64,000 nucleotides of DNA, taken from NCBI RefSeq assembly GCF_016587355.1, contig NZ_BNJF01000001.1, positions 3,749,721-3,813,720 on the forward strand, written 5' to 3'. The translations under genes and the position numbers were made by a program. The notes below the pieces were generated by a model, which ran no database searches, had not been told where the DNA came from, and saw only the letters and a program-made list of their open reading frames with translations. Numbering within the stretch: the stretch's first letter is position 1; every line of letters begins with the position of its first letter. The DNA is from Ktedonospora formicarum (GTDB lineage: Bacteria; Chloroflexota; Ktedonobacteria; Ktedonobacterales; Ktedonobacteraceae). Positions 50,458 through 57,044 of the stretch are shown piece by piece.

Positions 50458-53301
50458 CTATGGTTCGCGTAGTGCTTTCTGTTGTAATTCATAAAGTTTG
50501 CTAATCGCTTCGATAGGCGTGAGCTCATCAATGCTCATCTGCTTTAGATCTTCGATCAGCGGGTGGGTCTCACTGGCGAGTAGGGTCATTTGCCAGGCGG
50601 CGGGCATGGTCATATCGCGCATGGCCTTGCGGCGCGCCTTGGCGTCGCCCTGCCGCTCTAGTTCCGCTAGAATTTCTTCAGCGCGGTGAATAACAGGTCG
50701 GGGGATACCAGCCAGTTGTGCTACATGGATGCCATAGCTGCGATCTGCCCCGCCGGGAACGATCTTGCGCAGGAAGATAACTTTTCCCTCCTCTTCTGTT
50801 ACTGCGACGTTCAAACAGCGCACGCGCGGTAACAACTTGGTAACTTCGACCAGTTCATGATAGTGGGTGGCGAAGAAGGTCTTTGCTCCGCAGCGCTTAT
50901 TATTATGCAGATACTCAACGATGGCACGCGCTATCGCCAATCCATCATAGGTGCTGGTGCCGCGCCCGATCTCGTCAAGAATAAGCAGGCTGCGAGGGGT
51001 GGAGTGATGCAGGATATTTGCCGTCTCGACCATCTCGACCATAAAAGTGCTTTGGCCGGTCGCCAGATCGTCCTGTGCGCCGATACGCGTAAAGATGCGG
51101 TCGACGATTCCGATACTGGCAACCTCGGCTGGAACATAGCTACCGATCTGGGCCATGAGCGTAATCAAGGCTACCTGGCGTAAGTAAGTAGACTTACCTG
51201 CCATGTTGGGGCCGGTGATAATGGCAATCTGCGCCTCTTGATTTGAGATGTCGGTATCGTTAGGCACAAAAGGCGTGTCGGCTTGGGTCTGCTCGACGAC
51301 GGGATGGCGACCTGCGACGATATGGATACGGTCACCTTCGTTAAGTTGTGGCCGACAGTAATTATTTCTGCCCGCGACCTCTGCTAGGCTCAGGAAGACG
51401 TCGATTTCCGCCAGGGCGTGGGCCGTATCAAGGATACGTTCGGATGCATGGATGGCGATGTCTGAACGTAACTGTACAAAGAATTCGTTCTCCATCTTAT
51501 TGATGCGATCCTGCGCGTTCAGGACCAGCGTCTCATACTCCTTGAGATCTGGCGTAATATAGCGCTCGCTGTTGGTCAGGGTCTGACGACGAATATACTC
51601 CTGTGGCACGCGATTGAGATTGGCGTTGGAGATCTCAATGAAATAGCCGGAAGCCTTGTTGAAGCCGACTCTGAGATTTGAAATGCCTGAACGTTTGCGC
51701 TCGCGTTGCTCCAGGTCTGTGATCCATTGGCGGCCATTCTGCGAAGCTTCTTTTAATTTATCGAGTTCAGTGCTGAAGCCGGGTCGGATTATGCGTCCTT
51801 CATTGATGCTCACTGGGGGCTCTTCAACCAGGGCTTTCTCGATCAATTCGATAATATCATCATTATCGGCGAGTCGAGCGAGCAGGCGCGTGAGTGAGGG
51901 GGCGCTACTCGACGCGGTCTCGTCGAGGCAGTCGCGAATCTCGGAGGCGGCGTGTAAGCCAGTGGCGAGCGCGACGAGATCACGGGGATTGGCGATGCGC
52001 TGGCGCACACGGTTAATCAGGCGTTCCAAATCGCCTGCGCGTTTGAGTGATTCGCCCAGGCGCGCCTGGAGCAGCGTGTCGTTGAGCAATTCGCTAATGG
52101 TTTGCTGGCGCAATTCGAGGGTAGGGAGATCGAGGAGGGGTTGCCCAATCCAACGGCGCAACTGGCGACCTCCCATCGGACTGCGTGTCTTGTCGAGCAC
52201 CCAAAGTAGTGAGCCCTTGACCGAGTTCATACGCCCTGTTTCAAAGAGTTCCAGGTTGCGGCGTGTGTAGGGATCGAGGGTCATAAAGGTATTGGTGGAG
52301 TAGGTCTCCAGAGACGTGAGGTGCTGAAGCAGACCTTTCTGGGTTTCCTGAACATAGGAGAGGACCGCGCCAGCCGCGCGTATTGCCAGGGGAAGGTGCG
52401 CGCAACCGAAACCCTCTAATGAGGAGACATCAAATTGTTTGAGCAGACGATGGCGAGCGTCGTCCTCGGCGAAGTAGCGCGAATCGTGGGGTGTGACATG
52501 TCCAGCCAGCCCTGAGAGCAACTTTGCGACTGGAGCGTAGTCATCTTCCTCATCCTCATCATCCGCCACTTCTGGAATGGTCGCATTGGCGTTGCCATTG
52601 CTGCCGACCTTCGTTACCTGTTTTTCACTCATGACAGTGGCGAGCCAGCGTTTTTTGCGGCTACCCAGGCGGCTATAATGGGCCTCTACCAGAACTTCGG
52701 CGGGGCTCACGCGTGCGATCTCCTGCTGTAGAGCCAGTTCCGGTTCGGCAGTCGCGAACTGGGTGACGGCAAACTCGCCTGTGGTAATATCAATGTAAGC
52801 GATACCAACCGCGTTGCGTCCTGGGATAACGGCCGCCAGGAAGTTGTTGCGCTTGGCGGCGAGCATTGCGGGGTCGATGACTGTGCCTGGGGTGACGATG
52901 CGGACTACTTCGCGCTCAACCAGCCCTTTTGAGAGGGCGGGATCGCTGACCTGCTCGCTAGTATGTACAGAAAATGATGAGTTTTTATTCGTGGTCATGC
53001 CCAACCGGGAGCTACTCTTCCCTTCCTGGGCAGCTTGATCTACCTGCTGACATACGGCGACCCTGTATCCTTTACCCACGAGGCGAGAGATGTAACCATC
53101 GGCTGCATGGATAGGGACACCAGCCATTGGGATGCGTGGCTCGTCTCCGTTTGATCGGGCAGTCAGGGCGATTTCTAGCTCACGAGCACCGATCTCTGCA
53201 TCATCATCATAGAGTTCGTAGAAGTCGCCCACTTGATAGAATAAAATGGCATCGGGGTGTTGGTTCTTTATTTGTAGGTACTGCGCTCGTCCTGGTGTCA
53301 T
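50458..53301 (-). CDS. mutS: DNA mismatch repair protein MutS
   Basis: Recognises mismatches and starts repair. 947 residues. N-terminal mismatch-binding motif FYQVGDFYELYDDDAEIGA with the Phe-x-Glu pair, connector and lever domains, Walker A ITGPNMAGKSTYLRQ, Walker B LLILDEIGRGTSTYDGLAIA, and FFATHYHELVEV. Two inserts of low complexity occur near residues 95-130 and 230-250. GGAGGAGGCAGCA precedes the ATG. Only 40 bases separate the start from the terminator of the phage-like block, so its promoter must be very close or shared. No mutL is seen. Confidence 0.98.
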   Translation of the reverse strand: MTPGRAQYLQIKNQHPDAILFYQVGDFYELYDDDAEIGARELEIALTARSNGDEPRIPMAGVPIHAADGYISRLVGKGYRVAVCQQVDQAAQEGKSSSRLGMTTNKNSSFSVHTSEQVSDPALSKGLVEREVVRIVTPGTVIDPAMLAAKRNNFLAAVIPGRNAVGIAYIDITTGEFAVTQFATAEPELALQQEIARVSPAEVLVEAHYSRLGSRKKRWLATVMSEKQVTKVGSNGNANATIPEVADDEDEEDDYAPVAKLLSGLAGHVTPHDSRYFAEDDARHRLLKQFDVSSLEGFGCAHLPLAIRAAGAVLSYVQETQKGLLQHLTSLETYSTNTFMTLDPYTRRNLELFETGRMNSVKGSLLWVLDKTRSPMGGRQLRRWIGQPLLDLPTLELRQQTISELLNDTLLQARLGESLKRAGDLERLINRVRQRIANPRDLVALATGLHAASEIRDCLDETASSSAPSLTRLLARLADNDDIIELIEKALVEEPPVSINEGRIIRPGFSTELDKLKEASQNGRQWITDLEQRERKRSGISNLRVGFNKASGYFIEISNANLNRVPQEYIRRQTLTNSERYITPDLKEYETLVLNAQDRINKMENEFFVQLRSDIAIHASERILDTAHALAEIDVFLSLAEVAGRNNYCRPQLNEGDRIHIVAGRHPVVEQTQADTPFVPNDTDISNQEAQIAIITGPNMAGKSTYLRQVALITLMAQIGSYVPAEVASIGIVDRIFTRIGAQDDLATGQSTFMVEMVETANILHHSTPRSLLILDEIGRGTSTYDGLAIARAIVEYLHNNKRCGAKTFFATHYHELVEVTKLLPRVRCLNVAVTEEEGKVIFLRKIVPGGADRSYGIHVAQLAGIPRPVIHRAEEILAELERQGDAKARRKAMRDMTMPAAWQMTLLASETHPLIEDLKQMSIDELTPIEAISKLYELQQKALREP

Positions 53302-53340
53302 TGCTGCCTCCTCCGCGTGTTATATTACATCAAGTCAATG

Positions 53341-53367
53341 AAAAGGGGAAGGGCATTAGCCCTCCCC
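53341..53367 (-). terminator. Terminator of the phage-derived block
   Basis: Minus strand: GGGGAGGGC, TAAT, GCCCTTCCCC, followed by TTTT. It overlaps the stop of the 49-aa gene. It marks the end of the long minus-strand transcription unit before mutS. Confidence 0.75.
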
Positions 53368-53505
53368 TACCTGTTTGTCTAGCGTTTCTCGGAGTATCCT
53401 CACTGCTCTCACGAAGTCCTCGAATGAAATTGTTCCATTAGCCCAACCACTTATAGCAGCGTGTAGCGCAGCATAAGCTTCTGCGCGTTGATCCTCACTT
53501 AACAT
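53356..53505 (-). CDS. 49-aa phage-region protein
   Basis: Starts MLSEDQRAEAYAALHAAI and ends LRETLDKQVGEG; predicted as two short helices, soluble. GGAG is six bases before the ATG. The last gene of the phage-derived unit, with its stop inside the terminator stem. No family recognised. Confidence 0.55.
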   Translation of the reverse strand: MLSEDQRAEAYAALHAAISGWANGTISFEDFVRAVRILRETLDKQVGEG

Positions 53506-53589
53506 ATATTCTCCCTATGCTATACTAAACCGGAGCGAGCGGGTGTACTGGTTAGGGTTAAGTTGTGTTTTCTCCTGTCCAGGCTCCCG

Positions 53590-53796
53590 CTAGTCTTTTA
53601 GTACAAGAACCACTCCAGCGACCTCTGCGAGCATGACCATAACCCCTACCGTTTGCAGCCAGATGTTATTTGTGCGAATGAGCAAGACGGACACGGATGA
53701 TAGGCCACCAAAGAATGCGACCACTGCCAAACCTATCAGGACAGCCGCAAGCAGTTCAACGCCTTTCGCCTGGAACCAAAGTTGAATCTGGTTCAT
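53590..53796 (-). CDS. 68-aa membrane protein
   Basis: Two hydrophobic segments (VELLAAVLIGLAVVAFFGGL and TVGVMVMLAEVAGVVLVL) after a short amphipathic N-terminus. GGAGCGATGCA precedes the ATG. The size and two-segment layout resemble small holin-like proteins, but no sequence family was recognised. Confidence 0.65.
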   Translation of the reverse strand: MNQIQLWFQAKGVELLAAVLIGLAVVAFFGGLSSVSVLLIRTNNIWLQTVGVMVMLAEVAGVVLVLKD

Positions 53797-53809
53797 TGCA
53801 TCGCTCCAA

Positions 53810-53893
53810 TCAGTGTGTGAGTATGTAGTAGGAAATGATGTAGATCACGATAAACACCCCAATGCTCAACAGGGGAATGTATGCAAGTCGCAT
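53810..53893 (-). CDS. 27-aa single-pass membrane peptide
   Basis: Nearly the whole product is one hydrophobic helix (IPLLSIGVFIVIYIISYYIL). An excellent AGGAGG lies five bases before the ATG and the previous gene ends two bases upstream, strongly supporting translation despite the tiny size. Confidence 0.6.
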   Translation of the reverse strand: MRLAYIPLLSIGVFIVIYIISYYILTH

Positions 53894-53895
53894 GA

Positions 53896-54021
53896 TTAAC
53901 CTCCTAAGTGCGTGAATATGACGCGAACAAGACCATAGACAAAGAGCACCGCGATAGCCCCCACAAACACACAAAAGATGAGCCAGAGGGCCAGGGCTAC
54001 GCCGCCAAGAACGTCCAGCAA
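53896..54021 (-). CDS. 41-aa single-pass membrane peptide
   Basis: TTG start (54021) with AAGGAGGAG eight bases upstream. One hydrophobic stretch (ALALWLIFCVFVGAIAVLFV) followed by a basic end (YGLVRVIFTHLGG). The stop overlaps the ribosome-binding site of the next peptide. Confidence 0.55.
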   Translation of the reverse strand: MLDVLGGVALALWLIFCVFVGAIAVLFVYGLVRVIFTHLGG

Positions 54022-54033
54022 TGTATCTCCTCC

Positions 54034-54159
54034 TTAGTGTGTGAATAAGAAATGAACCACGGCAACGACCAGGGCGATTGAGATCCCGATGCTCGCCAGT
54101 GCGGCCAATACCCAAACAATCATGACTGCTGCAACGGTACATCCAGGGATTCTATTCAT
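54034..54159 (-). CDS. 41-aa single-pass membrane peptide
   Basis: ATG start at 54159 with GGAGG 11 bases upstream. Starts MNRIPGCTVAAVMIVWVLAA and continues as one long hydrophobic segment, ending HFLFTH. The FTH ending is shared with the previous peptide (IFTHLGG) and the 27-aa one ends in ILTH, hinting at common origin. Overlaps the preceding gene by ATGA. Confidence 0.6.
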   Translation of the reverse strand: MNRIPGCTVAAVMIVWVLAALASIGISIALVVAVVHFLFTH

Positions 54160-54323
54160 CGTTTTATTGCCTCCTTGAGAACACCAACTACAGCAACCAG
54201 CAACGCCACGAAGCCCGCCGCTTGCAAGGGCGCACTGCCCGTATCGAAAAGCGCGAAACACAACCAGCAGTACAACCAGGAGAAGAACATGGCAATCAAC
54301 AGAGTGGGGTAGTTATTTGACAC
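54156..54323 (-). CDS. 55-aa membrane peptide
   Basis: GTG start at 54323 directly after the nuclease stop, with GGAAGGAAG upstream. Two hydrophobic stretches (LLIAMFFSWLYCWLCFALF and AGFVALLVAVVGVL) and a basic tail (KEAIKR). Translationally coupled on both sides. Confidence 0.6.
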   Translation of the reverse strand: MSNNYPTLLIAMFFSWLYCWLCFALFDTGSAPLQAAGFVALLVAVVGVLKEAIKR

Positions 54324-55223
54324 TTATCTTCCTTCCATCGCTAACGCGACACACTCAATCTGAAAAGGGCAGTAAGGACACAGCCTCGCTTTATCACCCT
54401 CATACGCTGGAGCAAGATTATCTCTCGCCTCTATCGCATCCTCGATCAGGGTGGCGATGAAGTCGTGCATAAACTCCATATCCTTGTGCTGTATCTGCAT
54501 CAACTCAAGTTCGGCGTACCGTCCAGCAGACCGAGGTGTGAGCAGTTTCCCTCGATCAATCAGTGAGCACTTACTATTGAACCGTCTGACCTTGCCCATG
54601 TCGAAGTACACAATCTCTAACTCATCTACAATCACCTGAAGGTTCGGGCGACCGAGGTACTCTGGGAGCGTCCGAGCCAGGAGGTATGCATACATGTTGA
54701 CCTGTTTTTGGTGGTCCTCCTTGGCCTCGGTGAAGTCGTGGCTTACCTCTTTAGTGCTCTTCCAGTCGGTGAGCTTAACGACAACCTTCGTCTCATCCAC
54801 ATAGAGCACCTCCACCAGATCAGGCTTACCAACGAATTTTTGTGGACCAAACGCTGTGTAAATGATCGTTTCAAGACGTTCCTCCGTAATCTCGAACTCA
54901 ACACCAGGGGCCAGAGGAGCATTCTCGAAGAAGCCATGCGCCATTGTGCCTCGAAGGGCGTTCCACTTCTTGTAGGGGTCAAGATACTGTGAGTATTTGT
55001 GTGCATCCAGATACTTGGCACGAGGGCATCCCATAAGCCGGGTTGGTGAGAATGTCTGTAAGTTTGGTTCGTGGTCGCCATCACCCCACATCATTGCGAG
55101 CATTTTGGCATTGAACGGACATGGATGCGCAGGGTCTTGTACGCACTCGTTGCACTCTTCCCTGGTCATAGAGACACGATGGAGCTTCCTTGCTCTGTCG
55201 CATTGTATTCCTTTATATGCCAT
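54324..55223 (-). CDS. PD-(D/E)XK nuclease, Cas4/RecB-like
   Basis: 299 residues from the ATG at 55223 (AAGGA eight bases upstream). Nuclease core residues are GKPDLVEV, then LTDWKSTKE (the D...D/ExK pair), followed by QVNMYAYLLA, the Q-x3-Y motif of RecB-type enzymes. Four cysteines in MGCPRAKYL and RLCPYCPFQIEC are placed as in the iron-sulphur cluster of Cas4 and AddB nucleases. Further cysteines near the N-terminus (CNECVQDPAHPCPF) are extra. Phage Cas4-like nucleases act in recombination and DNA end processing; no cas gene or CRISPR array is nearby. Confidence 0.87.
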   Translation of the reverse strand: MAYKGIQCDRARKLHRVSMTREECNECVQDPAHPCPFNAKMLAMMWGDGDHEPNLQTFSPTRLMGCPRAKYLDAHKYSQYLDPYKKWNALRGTMAHGFFENAPLAPGVEFEITEERLETIIYTAFGPQKFVGKPDLVEVLYVDETKVVVKLTDWKSTKEVSHDFTEAKEDHQKQVNMYAYLLARTLPEYLGRPNLQVIVDELEIVYFDMGKVRRFNSKCSLIDRGKLLTPRSAGRYAELELMQIQHKDMEFMHDFIATLIEDAIEARDNLAPAYEGDKARLCPYCPFQIECVALAMEGR

Positions 55224-55471
55224 TAATCGTTCCTTAAAAAGCGTGGGAGGATAGTAGTGTTGACACAGATCTCGTTGAGGATGTGGACTGTCTGCCATGC
55301 TTTGGCGATGTGGTCTACATTACGCATGAAGCGTTGATGGCAACCGCACTCACACTCAAGCTCAATGCGGAAGTTATCATGACGCGAGTGGTAGATATTC
55401 GCGTGAGTAAAGCCCTCCTGGGTATGCTCGTCGAGGTGATGGAGAAATCTGTTCACTAACGTTTCCATCAG
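55223..55471 (-). CDS. Small phage-region hypothetical protein
   Basis: About 82 residues from the possible ATG at 55471, overlapping the end of the primase gene by about 95 bases; GTG 55459 is another candidate start. The product holds ELECECGCHQRF, a compact cysteine/histidine patch that could bind zinc. Its stop TAA overlaps the ATG of the nuclease gene by one base (TAATG), which supports it being a real gene. The start is uncertain. Confidence 0.5.
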   Translation of the reverse strand: MMETLVNRFLHHLDEHTQEGFTHANIYHSRHDNFRIELECECGCHQRFMRNVDHIAKAWQTVHILNEICVNTTILPRFLRND

Positions 55472-56567
55472 TTTTGGTGTCGGTGGCTTCTGCACTGCTG
55501 GTAGGAGCATCGTGTCCTGCTGATCCAGTGGAACTTTCTGAAGGCGTACTTTCCTCATCGAACCCGTATTGCTCATAGATTTGCTCAAATGTATAGCCTT
55601 TCTGCATGACTTCACTGATGTCTTTCCCAAGCTCGGCAGGCCACTGGAGCCATACCACTTCTGCGTATTCTTGTTTCGCTCGCTCGAATAACTTTCTTGC
55701 TGCCACTATTCCCGGTTCGTCTCTGTCGCCGCAGATAACAACTCTTCGAAGTGATGGGCGTCGTCTTGCAAGATGACCGATGCGTTGAAAGAATGCCGAT
55801 AGAAGGTCGAGGACGAGTCCCTGCTTTTTGGCTCCATTGGTTGCGGTGACGGCAGGTACACCATGTTGCCAAAGCAGAAGCGCATCCAATTCTCCTTCAA
55901 CCAGGACAACATAGTCGGATCTATCGCGCTCGAACTTCCATGCCGGGTAGAGGGTTGCTTCATTACAGCCTGTCCACCCACGATACTTCGGGATCTTTTT
56001 CGCCTTGACAAGCTCATCGCCCTCCCATTCGTCTTCATACCTGCCGCAAATCTCTTCATCGTTTCTGTAGCGTAGCGTGACCACGTTCAGCTTGGCATCG
56101 AAAACCGGAATCACGAATGCTGCACCGTTGTGACCGAGTCTCGCGGTCCTGATCGTCTCATCTGACAAGCCACGCGAATGAAACCACTCAATGCGGTCGG
56201 CGCAAATGTCGGAGAGGATGCCTTCGTAAATCTCCACATCTCGCATCGTTGGTGCTCGTCTCGGCTTCTCCTTCTGTTTCGCTGCCTGTCGCTCTGTCTC
56301 TGTCAGGAACTTGTATTTGGGAGCCACCGCGAGGGCTTCCTTCCAGCTCGGAAGTTTGAGCAGGAATGCGAGAGCGTCCATGCGCTTCTGGATGCGGAAG
56401 GGGCACCCCATGCAGTGGATGTGGTCTGGATAGATTGCCAGGGACTCTGAGTCGTCCTGGTGCTTCGGGCACTTAATCAGCAGGGGGTTCGTCCCGTAAG
56501 GAGGGATCGCTCCTTCTGGTAACGCCGCTCGTCGAATGTCCACCGTTTTGATGTCGTACCTTGCCAT
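55377..56567 (-). CDS. DNA primase with CHC2 zinc finger and TOPRIM domain
   Basis: 396 residues from the ATG at 56567, nine bases after GGAGG. The N-terminal zinc-binding unit has CPKH (about 32-35) and CMGC (about 52-55). The TOPRIM centre shows VVLVEGELDALLLWQ and VVICGDRDEPGIVAA, with the Glu and Asp-x-Asp that bind metal. It makes RNA primers for the phage fork. Shorter than host DnaG and without the DnaB-binding C-terminal domain; the C-tail is Ser/Thr-rich and disordered. The host-type helicase partner here would be the short DnaB-like protein at 62112. Confidence 0.88.
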   Translation of the reverse strand: MARYDIKTVDIRRAALPEGAIPPYGTNPLLIKCPKHQDDSESLAIYPDHIHCMGCPFRIQKRMDALAFLLKLPSWKEALAVAPKYKFLTETERQAAKQKEKPRRAPTMRDVEIYEGILSDICADRIEWFHSRGLSDETIRTARLGHNGAAFVIPVFDAKLNVVTLRYRNDEEICGRYEDEWEGDELVKAKKIPKYRGWTGCNEATLYPAWKFERDRSDYVVLVEGELDALLLWQHGVPAVTATNGAKKQGLVLDLLSAFFQRIGHLARRRPSLRRVVICGDRDEPGIVAARKLFERAKQEYAEVVWLQWPAELGKDISEVMQKGYTFEQIYEQYGFDEESTPSESSTGSAGHDAPTSSAEATDTKTDGNVSEQISPSPRRAYPGGLYSREYLPLAS

Positions 56568-56748
56568 TGGGATGCGCCTCCACGTAACGCTGTATTGCGA
56601 CTGCAATGCCGTACATGTCAACCTCTGTACCGTGACGGAAGCAGAGAGGAATCTTCACCTCCAACGAGCCACATCCCTCCCAATCCGAGTAGTAGCGCAA
56701 CGCCACTGGCGTGTTCGATATACACACGAGACACTCACTTCTATTCAT
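56473..56748 (-). CDS. Small cysteine-rich protein A
   Basis: 91 residues from the ATG at 56748 (GGAGG seven bases upstream). MNRSECLVCIS, then LRYYSDWEGCGSLEVKIPLC, then FRHG. This matches the next gene upstream at CxxC, YYxxW, a second Cys and LPxCxxH, so the two are paralogues. Likely a small zinc-binding fold. Overlaps the primase start by about 95 bases. Confidence 0.65.
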   Translation of the reverse strand: MNRSECLVCISNTPVALRYYSDWEGCGSLEVKIPLCFRHGTEVDMYGIAVAIQRYVEAHPNGKVRHQNGGHSTSGVTRRSDPSLRDEPPAD

Positions 56749-56759
56749 TCGCTCGCCTC

Positions 56760-57029
56760 CTATATGGTTCTGCAACCGTACTTGTTCACGTTGAGGCTAA
56801 TGTGGTAGATCACATGCCCGATGTGTTGCTCCTTTTCAGCGTGCTGCTTGCACACAGGAAGTCTGACCCGATCCAGTGGTCCACAGTCTGGTCTTGGCTC
56901 CCATTCGTAGTACAGGTCAAAGTCAGCCGTGTTGTTCCGACAGATGGAGCACCAGCTTAATACTCCCTTTGGAACTACCACTGTCTCGGCAAGACTCACC
57001 TCTTCTGTATCAATCGTGACGATGCTCAT
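56760..57029 (-). CDS. Small cysteine-rich protein B
   Basis: 89 residues. WCSICRNNTADFDLYYEWEP, then DCGPLDRVRLPVCKQHAEKE: four cysteines and a histidine in the same order as protein A. The C-terminal part reads as a helix. Starts 16 bases after the polymerase stop region on the minus strand reading order, in the same unit. Confidence 0.65.
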   Translation of the reverse strand: MSIVTIDTEEVSLAETVVVPKGVLSWCSICRNNTADFDLYYEWEPRPDCGPLDRVRLPVCKQHAEKEQHIGHVIYHISLNVNKYGCRTI

Positions 57030-57044
57030 TAGTCCATCTCCTTT

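Noticed and set aside
53506..53589. Search for an attachment site at the left edge of the phage block
   Set aside because: No direct repeat with a tRNA or with sequence elsewhere in the window; the other edge is outside the window.
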